Assembly (NCBI GenBank): GCA_036733925.1
Contig: DAIMZO010000020.1
Location: 1 to 45,338, forward strand
DNA from: UBA2897 sp036733925
Lineage (GTDB): Bacteria > Bacillota > Negativicutes > Selenomonadales > Selenomonadaceae
DNA length: 45,338 bases
Reading direction: 5' to 3'
The notes beneath the pieces are model-generated. The model worked only from the letters and a program-made list of their open reading frames with translations, did not search any database and had not been told where the DNA came from. This document shows, piece after piece, positions 30,252 through 38,321 of the stretch. The position numbers and the translations under genes are program-made. Every line of letters begins with the position of its first letter. Position 1 is the first letter of the stretch.

Positions 30252-31058
30252 TCAGGACAGCCGGCCGACGTTGTTGACCGACTTGTCGAGCATCGAGTCC
30301 TGCGTCTGGACGGCCTTCGAGCCTGCCTCATAGATGCGGTAGTTGTTGATGAGCTCGACCATCTCCGAGACGACGTTCGAATTCGAACGCTCGAGCATGC
30401 CCTGCTGGATCTCGCCGCCCGCCGGCACCGGCTGCGCGCCGGCCTGCGGATAGTAGAGGTTGTCCCCCTGCTTCAGCACGGCGCGGCGATCCGGACCGAA
30501 CGACACGAACTGCAGCTGGCCGATCAGCCGGTTATCCGCGTAGACCTGCCCTTTTGCGCCGAAATTCACGCGTGTCGCGTTCGCCGGGATCACGATCGGC
30601 TGCCCGTTCGTCCCGAGCACGGCCTGACCGCGCACGTTCTGCAGCTGGCCCGTCGCCGACTTGTAGAAATTCCCGTCACGCGTGTAGCGCACGCCCTGAT
30701 TCGTCTGGATCGCGAAATACCCGTCGCCGGCAATCGCGAGGTCGAGCGGGTTGCCCGTCGTCTCCATATTGCCCTGCGCATGGTCAGTCGCGATCTCATC
30801 GATGTACGAGCCGAGGCCGAGCGTGCCGACGACCGGCGCCTGCATCCCGAGATGGAACTGCTTGAACGTCGTCACGTCGCTGCTGTCCGCCTTCGTGTCG
30901 TTGATGCGGCGAATCAGCATCGGCGCGAACTCGCCGCTCACCGCCTCATCGCGCTTGAAGCCCGTCGTATTGACGTTCGCGAGATTGTTCGCAATCGTAT
31001 CCGTCCGCTTCGTCTCCGTGATCATGCCGGCTGCCGCCGTATAGAGTCCACGCCACAT
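30252..31058 (-). CDS. flgF: Flagellar basal-body rod protein (FlgF/FlhO)
   Basis: The 268-residue protein begins MWRGLYTAAAGMITETKRTD and TIANNLANVNTTGFKRD, the rod-protein helix motif. The central NPLDLAIAGDGYFAIQTNQG and YTRDGNFY are shared by FlgF, FlgG and FlgE. The C-terminus ERSNSNVVSEMVELINNYRIYEAGSKAVQTQD is typical of FlgF. By order and by its place directly after mbl it corresponds to Bacillus FlhO. It forms part of the proximal rod. Confidence 0.93.
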   Translation of the reverse strand: MWRGLYTAAAGMITETKRTDTIANNLANVNTTGFKRDEAVSGEFAPMLIRRINDTKADSSDVTTFKQFHLGMQAPVVGTLGLGSYIDEIATDHAQGNMETTGNPLDLAIAGDGYFAIQTNQGVRYTRDGNFYKSATGQLQNVRGQAVLGTNGQPIVIPANATRVNFGAKGQVYADNRLIGQLQFVSFGPDRRAVLKQGDNLYYPQAGAQPVPAGGEIQQGMLERSNSNVVSEMVELINNYRIYEAGSKAVQTQDSMLDKSVNNVGRLS

Positions 31059-31112
31059 AGTCGTCCCCCGCTTCCTGCTTGATTCCGTTTCCTTCTATCA
31101 CAATTGTGCATA

Positions 31113-31136
31113 AAGGTTTTCTTCAAGGTTTTCTTC
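31113..31136. repeat. Tandem 12-base repeat upstream of flgF
   Basis: AAGGTTTTCTTC occurs twice without a spacer between mbl and flgF. The function is not evident; it may be a slippage product or a regulator-binding site. Confidence 0.6.
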
Positions 31137-31158
31137 GACATTCCACCGACAAAACCCT

Positions 31159-32181
31159 TTATTTGCTCACCTTGAGATTCGTCGCCTTGCCGTCGAACTT
31201 GCCGAACGAATCGAGCGCCTTGCCGCAGCCGAGCGCCACGCACGAGAGCGGATCGTCGGCGAGCGCCGTCGGAATCTCCGTCTCGCGGCGGATCAGCTCA
31301 TCGAGCCCGTAGAGCATCGAGCCGCCGCCCGTCATGATGATGCCGCGATCCATGATGTCCGCCGAGAGCTCCGGCGGCGTCTCCTCGAGCACCTTCTTGA
31401 CGCATTCGACGATGCGGCTGACGGACTGCTCCATGGCCTCCGCCGCCTGTGCCGTCGTGATTGTGACCGTCTTCGGCAGGCCGGAGAGCAGGTCGCGGCC
31501 GCGGATATCCATCGACTCATTGCGCGCGTCCGGGAACGCCGCGCCGACCTGCATCTTGATGTCCTCCGACGTGCGCTCGCCGATCATCATGTTGAACTCG
31601 CGCTTGACATAAGCGACGATGTCCTCGTCGAACTTATCGCCCGCCACACGCAGCGACTCGCTGTCGACGATGCCGCCGAGGCTGATGACCGCGATATCCG
31701 TCGTGCCGCCGCCGATATCGACGACCATGTTGCCGCACGGCTCCACGATGTCGAGGCCCGCGCCGAGCGCCGCTGCGAGCGGCTCCTCAATGAGCTGCGT
31801 ATGGCGCGCGCCGGCCTGCTCCGCAGCCTCCTGCACCGCGCGCTGCTCCACCATCGTCACGCCAGATGGGATGCAGATCATGATGCGCGGGCGGAACACG
31901 AAGCTGTGCCCGACGACCTTCTCAATGAAATAGCGGAGCATGCTCTCCGTGATATCGTAATCCGCGATGACGCCCTCGCGCAGCGGCCGGATCGCGACGA
32001 TGTTGCCCGGCGTGCGGCCGATCATCTGCTTCGCCTCCGAACCGATTGCGAGAACCGCGTTCGTATCCTTATCGACCGCGACCACCGAAGGCTCCCGCAG
32101 CACGATGCCCTTGCCCTTCACATAGACGAGCACATTCGCGGTGCCGAGATCAATACCGATATCCATTGACATACCAAACAT
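31159..32181 (-). CDS. mbl: MreB-family rod-shape protein (Mbl)
   Basis: The bacterial actin of 340 residues forms filaments that guide cell-wall elongation. Nucleotide-binding motifs are visible: DIGIDLGTANVLVYVKGKG (phosphate 1), PSGVTMVEQRAV, VDIGGGTTDIAVISLGG (phosphate 2) and IIMTGGGSMLYGLDELI (adenosine). Assignment to Mbl rather than MreB rests on the linkage to flgF and flgG, which copies Bacillus mbl-flhO-flhP; no mreC or mreD is adjacent. The start at 32181 has AAGGGG rather far upstream; ATG codons at residues 4 and 6 are alternatives. It heads the flagellar run. Confidence 0.92.
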   Translation of the reverse strand: MFGMSMDIGIDLGTANVLVYVKGKGIVLREPSVVAVDKDTNAVLAIGSEAKQMIGRTPGNIVAIRPLREGVIADYDITESMLRYFIEKVVGHSFVFRPRIMICIPSGVTMVEQRAVQEAAEQAGARHTQLIEEPLAAALGAGLDIVEPCGNMVVDIGGGTTDIAVISLGGIVDSESLRVAGDKFDEDIVAYVKREFNMMIGERTSEDIKMQVGAAFPDARNESMDIRGRDLLSGLPKTVTITTAQAAEAMEQSVSRIVECVKKVLEETPPELSADIMDRGIIMTGGGSMLYGLDELIRRETEIPTALADDPLSCVALGCGKALDSFGKFDGKATNLKVSK

Positions 32182-32343
32182 GGTGTTTGACTACCCCTTC
32201 CAATATCTTCACCGGCGGGCATGCCGCCCATCCGGTAACTTTCATAACCATACTTAAATATAATATAAAATCCCCAACATTACAATAGCTCTCCCGCCCT
32301 AACCACCCCGTTTTTCCACGAAAAATAGAAAAAAACGCAGAAA

Positions 32344-32380
32344 GACCGCCGCACCCTCTAATCCGATGCGACGGTCTTCC
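32344..32380 (-). terminator. Terminator of the restriction-modification operon
   Basis: AAGACCGCCGCA and TGCGACGGTCTT pair with one mismatch around a 13-base loop. On the minus strand TCTGCGTTTTTTT follows. It lies 38 bases after the restriction endonuclease stop and separates this unit from mbl. Confidence 0.8.
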
Positions 32381-32417
32381 CTTTCCGAACGGAAAGCCAG
32401 CTTCATTTATTGTGGTT

Positions 32418-33149
32418 TTATTCCGCTCCAGCGTTGAACTTCACCAGTTTATCCCACGCTATGCTCCCGTCCTCCTTGCAGAATTCTACGGTAAATTCGC
32501 GCACCAACCGGTTCAGAGCCTTATTGTAGCTCTTCTTGAAATCCGCAACATATTTTTCCGGCAGGTCGCCCATATAATCGATGATCTTGAGATAGAAATC
32601 ATCGTCCCCCGTTATTTCGGACCAGAAACGCTGCCCTGCGAGTTCACGATAGATTTTCGGTTTCCCGCGATGGGATTCTTTCTTCTTCCCATAGCCATAA
32701 CCTACGACAGCATCATAGCGTTCTTTCGCCTGATCCGCCAGCTTCTTCGCCGCCATGAAGTTCTGTTCCTGCCGCTTCTTGCTATCCGCGTTGAACACGG
32801 AAGTGCCGCTTTTCACCGCAATAGCCGTAACGGTTTTCGTTTCATGGTCGTTGATCATGATATCAATGCCTTCTGCGAGCGCCTTATCTCCGCCACTCGC
32901 TACAAGGGCCAGCGGCTCAAAGAAGACATTCCCGAAGATGGTTTCTTCCGATGAAGATACCGTTGCATCTAAAACGCCTTTGACAATGTCGGATGCCGTC
33001 TGCACCGCTTTCGCGCGATAAAGATAGGGATTCTTCTTTTTCATGACCTTCCGGATGGTAAGCTTATCCATATTCCCGACTAACTGCGTGTAGAACTCCT
33101 GCAAAGACTGCGAAATAGCCTCGACAATCTCCTGTTCATCATAAGCCAT
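32418..33149 (-). CDS. Type II restriction endonuclease, PmeII-like family
   Basis: The 243-residue protein is recognised by NPYLYRAKAVQTASDIVKGV near residue 40 and SSEETIFGNVFFEPLA near 70, features I associate with PmeII-family nucleases. A plausible PD-(D/E)xK-type active site is Glu70, Asp96 in AEGIDIMI and Lys113 in TAIAVKSGTS. Its ATG lies inside the end of the methyltransferase gene (11-base overlap), the usual order in which protective methylation comes first. The base composition is visibly lower in GC than flanking genes, suggesting horizontal gain. The recognition sequence cannot be read from the gene. Confidence 0.83.
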   Translation of the reverse strand: MAYDEQEIVEAISQSLQEFYTQLVGNMDKLTIRKVMKKKNPYLYRAKAVQTASDIVKGVLDATVSSSEETIFGNVFFEPLALVASGGDKALAEGIDIMINDHETKTVTAIAVKSGTSVFNADSKKRQEQNFMAAKKLADQAKERYDAVVGYGYGKKKESHRGKPKIYRELAGQRFWSEITGDDDFYLKIIDYMGDLPEKYVADFKKSYNKALNRLVREFTVEFCKEDGSIAWDKLVKFNAGAE

Positions 33150-34293
33150 TCGTATATTCCCCCACTTTCAAAGCTTCCTGTATGCGCGTATGGACATTTG
33201 TCCCTCGAATGCGCTTCGTCCGGATTTCCGCGCTGCCATCTGCTGCGGCGATGATGGCCTGCCCGATTGCCTTAGCCAACCCGACAGGAACCGCATTGCC
33301 GATCTGCCGATATTTTGAAGCAATGGTGCCGACGATTTTCCAGTCATCCGGGAACTGCTGGATACGGGCATATTCCCGGACGCTGAGCGGACGATCCTGC
33401 TTCGGATGGCAAAGCATGGACGCCTTCTGGACAGGAGAGGTCACGAGGGTCGGGGAGGGCTGTTGATAAGACAGCCTGCGGTAGAAGCCCACCTTGCCTC
33501 CGCCAGAGTGATACGCCCCTCCCATAGCTGCTTCCGCCGCTTCTTGCGGAAGGTCTCGCCAATTGCCGCCCTCCGGGATCATTTTGAGATACGCCAGACG
33601 TTCCCTGCTGAATTGCGTATACTCCCCCGGCGCATCTTCAAGGTCGCGGATGGCATCGCCGAGCGTTGCCCAACGATAGGATGGGTTCTGATGCATCTGG
33701 AAATGCGTAGGGAAAGGCAGGAAAATATCCTCCTGATCCCGGCTGCCGATCAAGATGAACCGCTCCCTGAATTGCGGCACTCCATAATTCACAGCATCGA
33801 GAATCCCATAAACCGTTTTATAGCCAAGTTTCTGGAACTCGCTCAGGATGACCTCCAGCACCGTCCCCTCAGCTCCAGATGGATGCTCCTCGCTTTCTTT
33901 CAGTCTAGCGCTCATAATCCCTTTCACGTTTTCCATCAGGAAGAACCTGGGACGGATGATATCGATCATACGGATGTAGTCCATGAAAAGCGAGCCTCTC
34001 GGGTCATTGATCCCCAGCCTTTTACCGGCAGTCGAGAACGGCTGGCAGGGCGGTCCCCCACAGACCAAAAACGCTTCGCCCGGTTTCATGCGGACAATCC
34101 GCAGAATCTCCTCAGGATAAATCTTCCGGATATCCCCTTGGATGACCTTATGCTGGTTCGCCCGCATCGTCTCTACGCAGGACGTATCGAAATCCTGCCC
34201 GATCACAACATCTAAGCCTGCCTGCATAAGCCCGATGTCAAGCCCCATGCCGCCAGAAAAAAAAGAAATCACTTTGCGGTTATCTTGCATCAT
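33139..34293 (-). CDS. DNA (cytosine-5-)-methyltransferase of a type II R-M system
   Basis: The protein of about 384 residues carries the ordered C5-methyltransferase motifs: I FFSGGMGLDIG, IV GGPPCQPFSTAGKR with the catalytic cysteine, VI FLMENVKG, VIII QFRERFILIGSR, and X YRQIGNAVPVGLAKAI. The region between VIII and IX is the target-recognition domain. The open frame begins at a TTG at 34308, but GGGGGAAG lies just before two ATG codons at 34293 and 34290, which are better starts. A promoter is at 34324-34353. It should methylate the site cut by the overlapping downstream nuclease. Confidence 0.93.
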   Translation of the reverse strand: MMQDNRKVISFFSGGMGLDIGLMQAGLDVVIGQDFDTSCVETMRANQHKVIQGDIRKIYPEEILRIVRMKPGEAFLVCGGPPCQPFSTAGKRLGINDPRGSLFMDYIRMIDIIRPRFFLMENVKGIMSARLKESEEHPSGAEGTVLEVILSEFQKLGYKTVYGILDAVNYGVPQFRERFILIGSRDQEDIFLPFPTHFQMHQNPSYRWATLGDAIRDLEDAPGEYTQFSRERLAYLKMIPEGGNWRDLPQEAAEAAMGGAYHSGGGKVGFYRRLSYQQPSPTLVTSPVQKASMLCHPKQDRPLSVREYARIQQFPDDWKIVGTIASKYRQIGNAVPVGLAKAIGQAIIAAADGSAEIRTKRIRGTNVHTRIQEALKVGEYTNGL

Positions 34294-34323
34294 ACTTCCC
34301 CCGCTCAATACTTATCCGATTCT

Positions 34324-34353
34324 ATTATAAACGGAATGATTCAGCGAAATCAA
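34324..34353 (-). promoter_or_regulatory. Promoter of the restriction-modification operon
   Basis: On the minus strand TTGATT (34353-34348) and TATAAT (34329-34324) are spaced by 18 bases. Just upstream a 7 bp inverted repeat, AGCAAGG and CCTTGCT (34364-34389), may be a regulatory or termination structure. Confidence 0.75.
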
Positions 34354-34455
34354 TACATCGAATAGCAAGGCGCGGAAAAGCACCTTGCTCCAAGTTCTTA
34401 TTACAATTCGGAATTTCAGGATAGACAAGTGTCTGCCGCATCTTTTACCTACATG

Positions 34456-34484
34456 CAAAAACCTCCCTCACAGAAGGAGGAAGG
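34456..34484 (-). terminator. Terminator of the dicarboxylate/glutamate symporter gene
   Basis: On the minus strand CCTTCCTC pairs with GAGGGAGG (one G-U) and is followed by TTTTTGC. It lies 26 bases after the symporter stop. Confidence 0.7.
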
Positions 34485-34510
34485 CTTTTCGTCCATGTGG
34501 AGCAACGCTT

Positions 34511-35716
34511 TTACTGCGCGGCGTATTTCTTTTCGGTTTCGTTGATGACGCAGGCTACGGCAGCATCGCCGGTGATGTTGAGGCAGGTGCGGAACATGTC
34601 GAGGATGCGGTCAATGCCGGCGACGAGGCCGAGGCCTTCGAGCGGGAGGCCGACGGACTCGAGGATCATCGCGAGCATGATGAGGCCGGCGCCCGGGACG
34701 CCCGCGGTGCCGATGGAGGCGAGCGTGCCTGTAAGCACGATCATGCCCATCTGGCCGGCGGTCAGGTCGATGCCGAACACGTTCGCGATGAACAGGGAGC
34801 AGATGCCCATGTAGACCGCGGTGCCGTCCATGTTGACGGTCGCGCCGAGCGGCAGGACGAACGAAGCGACCTCACGCGAGACGCCGAGTTTCTCCTGCGT
34901 GTTCTTCAGGTTGACCGGCAGGGTGCCGGACGACGAGCAGGTCGAGAACGCGATGAGCATGGCCTCGCTCATGCCCTTGAAGAACGCGAGCGGCGAATGG
35001 CCGCCCCAGACGCGCGCGAGCGTCGAGTAGACGCCGACCGCGTGGATCGTGCAGCCGATGGCCATGCAGACGATGACCGCGAGCAGCGGCAGCAGCACGG
35101 ACGGGCCGTTCTCCGCGACGACCGGCAGCAGCAAGCAGAACACGCCGATTGGCGAGATAGCCATGATCATGCCGATGACCTTGTAGCAGACCTCGGCCGC
35201 CGCATCGAAGAAGCCGATCAGGGTCTTCGCGCGGCTGCCGCCGACCTGGATGATGCCGACGCCGATGAACAGCGCAAACACGATGGTCGGCAGAATGTCC
35301 GCCTTCGCCATCGAGGCCACCGGGTTCGCCGGAACCATCGCGACGAGCACCTGCATGATGGACGGCGCCGGCTTGACGTTGACCTCGCTGGCCGCGGACA
35401 TGTTGAGCCCGAGGCCTGGATGGATGACGCCCGCAACCGCAAAGCCGATCAGGATTGCGAGGGCCGTCGTCACGAGGTAGAGGCCGACCGTCTTGATGCC
35501 GATGCGGCCGAGCTTCTTCATGTCGCCGAGGCTCGTGACGCCGACAATCAGCGACGTGAACACGACCGGCACGATCATCATCTTGATCAGGTTGATGAAG
35601 ATGGTGCCGATTGGCGCGATCCACCATTTGATGAACGGCACCGCCGGTGCACCCGCGATCAAGCCGACGATGACCGACAGCACGAGCGCGATAAAGATTT
35701 TTACCGAGAGGTTCAA
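34511..35716 (-). CDS. Dicarboxylate/amino acid:cation symporter (DAACS family)
   Basis: The protein takes up glutamate, aspartate or C4-dicarboxylates with Na+ or H+. It has about eight hydrophobic helices. The serine-rich reentrant loop is STCSSSGTLPVNL, followed by FVLPLGATVNMDGTAVYMG and the C-terminal GIDRILDMFRTCLNITGDA, all DAACS hallmarks. The open frame extends to 35842, but the homologous part starts at LNLSVKIFIALVL; a TTG at 35716 with AGGGGAGTG upstream gives 401 residues and is preferred. A -10 box TATAAT lies just upstream near 35770 with a weak -35. Proximity to sucCD is consistent with succinate or fumarate handling, but the substrate is uncertain. Confidence 0.9.
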   Translation of the reverse strand: MNLSVKIFIALVLSVIVGLIAGAPAVPFIKWWIAPIGTIFINLIKMMIVPVVFTSLIVGVTSLGDMKKLGRIGIKTVGLYLVTTALAILIGFAVAGVIHPGLGLNMSAASEVNVKPAPSIMQVLVAMVPANPVASMAKADILPTIVFALFIGVGIIQVGGSRAKTLIGFFDAAAEVCYKVIGMIMAISPIGVFCLLLPVVAENGPSVLLPLLAVIVCMAIGCTIHAVGVYSTLARVWGGHSPLAFFKGMSEAMLIAFSTCSSSGTLPVNLKNTQEKLGVSREVASFVLPLGATVNMDGTAVYMGICSLFIANVFGIDLTAGQMGMIVLTGTLASIGTAGVPGAGLIMLAMILESVGLPLEGLGLVAGIDRILDMFRTCLNITGDAAVACVINETEKKYAAQ

Positions 35717-35804
35717 GAAAATCACTCCCCTGAAAGAATAGCGGATGAATACTTCTGCTTCCATTATACCGGAGCGCAGCCAAAAAATACAGGCCGGAAA
35801 GAAC

Positions 35805-35840
35805 GTGCACCGCATGTATCCATGGATACATGCGGTGCAC
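35805..35840. other. Perfect 36-base palindrome between sucD and the symporter gene
   Basis: The half-site GTGCACCGCATGTATCCA is followed directly by its exact reverse complement, with CCATGG at the centre. It lies 43 bases after the sucD stop. It could form a terminator hairpin, but the downstream minus-strand sequence GTTCTTTCCGG is not a good U-run. A cruciform or a binding site for a dimeric regulator is also possible. Confidence 0.75.
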
Positions 35841-35883
35841 ATCTGGAAAGGGATATATGTTTCATTGTGAGAATAGCAAAAAA

Positions 35884-36786
35884 TCAGCAGGTATGGCAGG
35901 CGTCGTAGATGCCGGCCTTCTTCAGCGTGTCGACGACGGTCGCGCCGATATGCGCGACGGTGTCCGCAACCTCGATGCCGACGGCGTTCAGCGCCTTGAT
36001 CTTGTCGGCTGCCGTGCCCTTGCCGCCCGCGATGATCGCGCCGGCGTGGCCCATGCGCTTGCCCGGAGGCGCCTGCCGGCCGCTGATGAACGCCGTGACC
36101 GGCTTCTTCATGTTCGCGTGGATCCAGGCCGCAGCCTCCTCCTCCGCCGTGCCGCCGATCTCGCCGATCATGAGCACCGCGTAGGTGTCCGGGTCGTCAT
36201 TGAACAGCTTCAGCGCGTCGATGAAGTCCGTGCCCTTGACGGCGTCGCCGCCGATGCCGAGCGCGGTCGTCTGGCCGATGCCGGCTGCCGTCAGCTGGAA
36301 CGCCGCCTCGTAGGTCAGCGTGCCGGAGCGCGAGATGACGCCGACGTGGCCCTTTTTCAGGATGTTGCCCGGGATGATGCCGAGCTTGCTCTCGCCGACG
36401 GTCAGGATCCCCGGGCAGTTCGGCCCGATGAGCCGCGTCTTTTTGCCCTCGAGGTAGCGCTTGACCTTGACCATATCCTGGACGGGAATATGCTCCGTGA
36501 TGCAGACGACGAGCTCGAGCCCGGCCTCCGCGGCCTCTAGGATCGCGTCGGCTGCAAAAGGCGCCGGCACGAAGATCACAGACGCCGTCGCGCCGGTCGC
36601 GTCCACGGCGTCACGGACCGTATCGAACACCGGCACGCCCTCGACCTGCTGCCCCGCCTTCCCCGGCGTGACTCCGGCGACGATCTGCGTGCCATAGGCG
36701 AGCATCTGCTTCGTATGGAACGAGGCCGCCTGCCCCGTGATGCCCTGCACGATCGCCTTTGTCTCTTTATGAAGCAAAATTCCCAA
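35884..36786 (-). CDS. sucD: Succinyl-CoA synthetase, alpha subunit
   Basis: The alpha subunit binds CoA and carries the phosphohistidine of succinyl-CoA synthetase. Motifs are KAIVQGITGQAASFHTKQML, the CoA region VTPGKAGQ, LIGPNCPGIL, GVISRSGTLTYEAA and the active-site GKRMGHAGAIIAGGKGTA. The frame runs up to 36813, but AAGGAGG at codons 4-7 points to the TTG at 36786, ten bases after it, giving MGILLHKETKAIVQ and 300 residues, the normal size. It follows sucC by 62 bases. In a propionate- or succinate-forming anaerobe this enzyme can run in either direction. Confidence 0.93.
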   Translation of the reverse strand: MGILLHKETKAIVQGITGQAASFHTKQMLAYGTQIVAGVTPGKAGQQVEGVPVFDTVRDAVDATGATASVIFVPAPFAADAILEAAEAGLELVVCITEHIPVQDMVKVKRYLEGKKTRLIGPNCPGILTVGESKLGIIPGNILKKGHVGVISRSGTLTYEAAFQLTAAGIGQTTALGIGGDAVKGTDFIDALKLFNDDPDTYAVLMIGEIGGTAEEEAAAWIHANMKKPVTAFISGRQAPPGKRMGHAGAIIAGGKGTAADKIKALNAVGIEVADTVAHIGATVVDTLKKAGIYDACHTC

Positions 36787-36848
36787 AACGCTGCATCCTC
36801 CTTCTATGCGCACCGCTTTTCTTCGAGCCGTCCCTATGCGGATTTCCC

Positions 36849-38060
36849 TTACGCAATCTGCTCCTCGCAGACCACCTCACTCGTTTTTTTTACCATCGAA
36901 ACGATGCTCTCGGCGCCGCCCTCCATGGTCTTCGCCATGTAGAGGTTCCCGACGCCGGCAGTCTCCAGGATCTCGCGGCCGCGCTCGACGTTCGTGCCCT
37001 CGAGGCGCACGACGACCGGCACCGGCATCGCGTTGTCCTCCGCGACTTCCTGTGCGGCCTTCACGATGCCCTCCGCGACGACGTCGCATTTGTTGATGCC
37101 GCCGAAGATGTTGACGAAGATGCCCTGCGCCTGGCCGCCTTCGAGCATGATGCGGAACGCCGTTGCGATCTTCTCCGGCGTCGAGTCGCCGCCGACATCG
37201 AGGAAATTCGCCGGCTCGCCGCCGTAGTATTTGATCATGTCGACCGTTGCCATCGCGAGGCCCGCGCCGTTGACCATGCACGCGACATCGCCGCCGAGGC
37301 TCACGTAGTTGAGGCCGGCCTTCGCCGCCTCGCGCTCCTTCGCGTCCTCCTCGCTCGCGTCGCGGAGCTTCTCGAGCTCCGGGTGGCGGTAGAGCGCGCT
37401 GTCATCGAAGTTCAGCTTCGCGTCGAGCGCCATGACGTCGCCATCCGTCGTCACGACCATCGGGTTGATCTCGGCGAGCGTGCAGTCCTTCGCGAGGAAT
37501 GCCTGATAGAGGCCGTTCATGAGCTTCTTCGCCGGCTTCATGGAGCGCGCCGGGAGATGCAGCGCGAACGCCATGCGCGTGCACTGGAACGGCAGCAGCC
37601 CGACCGCCGGGTCGATGACCTCTTTGACGATGGCCTGCGGGTTCAGTTTCGCGACCTGCTCGATCTCCATGCCACCCGAAGCCGAGCCGATCATCACGAC
37701 GCGGCCGAGCTTGCGGTCGAGCACGAACGAGAGATAGTACTCCTTCTCGATGGAGGCGCCGGCCTCGATCAGCAGACGGTGCACGACCTTGCCCTGCGGG
37801 CCGGTCTGCTTCGTCACGAGCGTCTTGCCGAGGAGTTCCTTCGCGGCCTCGCGCACGGCATCAAGCCCCTTGACGACCTTGACGCCGCCCGCCTTGCCGC
37901 GGCCGCCGGCATGGATCTGCGCTTTGACGACCGTCACGGGCGCACCCAGCTCCTCAGCGGCTGCGACCGCCTCGTCCACCGTGAACGCGGGGAAGCCCAT
38001 CGGAACCTTTACGCCGAACGATGCCAAAATCTGTTTGCTCTGATACTCATGCACATTCAT
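36849..38060 (-). CDS. sucC: Succinyl-CoA synthetase, beta subunit
   Basis: The beta subunit has an ATP-grasp nucleotide site and the succinate pocket. The 403 residues open MNVHEYQSKQILASFGVKVP. Conserved blocks are VVKAQIHAGGRGKAGGVK, LAEINPMVVTTDGDVMALDAK and GLAMATVDMIKYYGGEPANFLDVGG, then FVNIFGGINKCDVVAEG. It is the first gene of the sucCD pair with its own promoter at 38140-38168. No other TCA enzyme genes are adjacent. Confidence 0.96.
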   Translation of the reverse strand: MNVHEYQSKQILASFGVKVPMGFPAFTVDEAVAAAEELGAPVTVVKAQIHAGGRGKAGGVKVVKGLDAVREAAKELLGKTLVTKQTGPQGKVVHRLLIEAGASIEKEYYLSFVLDRKLGRVVMIGSASGGMEIEQVAKLNPQAIVKEVIDPAVGLLPFQCTRMAFALHLPARSMKPAKKLMNGLYQAFLAKDCTLAEINPMVVTTDGDVMALDAKLNFDDSALYRHPELEKLRDASEEDAKEREAAKAGLNYVSLGGDVACMVNGAGLAMATVDMIKYYGGEPANFLDVGGDSTPEKIATAFRIMLEGGQAQGIFVNIFGGINKCDVVAEGIVKAAQEVAEDNAMPVPVVVRLEGTNVERGREILETAGVGNLYMAKTMEGGAESIVSMVKKTSEVVCEEQIA

Positions 38061-38139
38061 GACCGCTGCCTCCTAAACCCGGAACTATCTCTTCTAGGGC
38101 ATTTCTGTTATACTTTCTATGCTTTGTTGATATATCCCT

Positions 38140-38168
38140 ATTATAGACCAAAACGGTACAGCTGTCCA
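38140..38168 (-). promoter_or_regulatory. Promoter of sucCD
   Basis: On the minus strand TGGACA (38168-38163) and TATAAT (38145-38140) are separated by 17 bases, about 80 bases upstream of the sucC ATG. Confidence 0.85.
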
Positions 38169-38190
38169 TATATTTTTTGTAAAAAGTAAC

Positions 38191-38228
38191 AAAAAGAGCC
38201 TGTATTTTTTGTATACATGGCTCTTTTT
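38191..38228 (-). terminator. Terminator of galM
   Basis: AAAAAGAGCC (38191-38200) and GGCTCTTTTT (38219-38228) pair perfectly. On the minus strand the stem ends in a run of five T followed by GTTACTTTTT. It insulates galM from the sucC promoter. The loop contains a GTATAC like those at the cstA promoter. Confidence 0.88.
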
Positions 38229-38321
38229 GTATAGTTTATACATTTTTTCGTGTAACAGAACAACCATCGCTGCGTCAACGAAACGCCCGAGGACTTTCCG
38301 GAAAAGGCGTCCGCCGGATGG

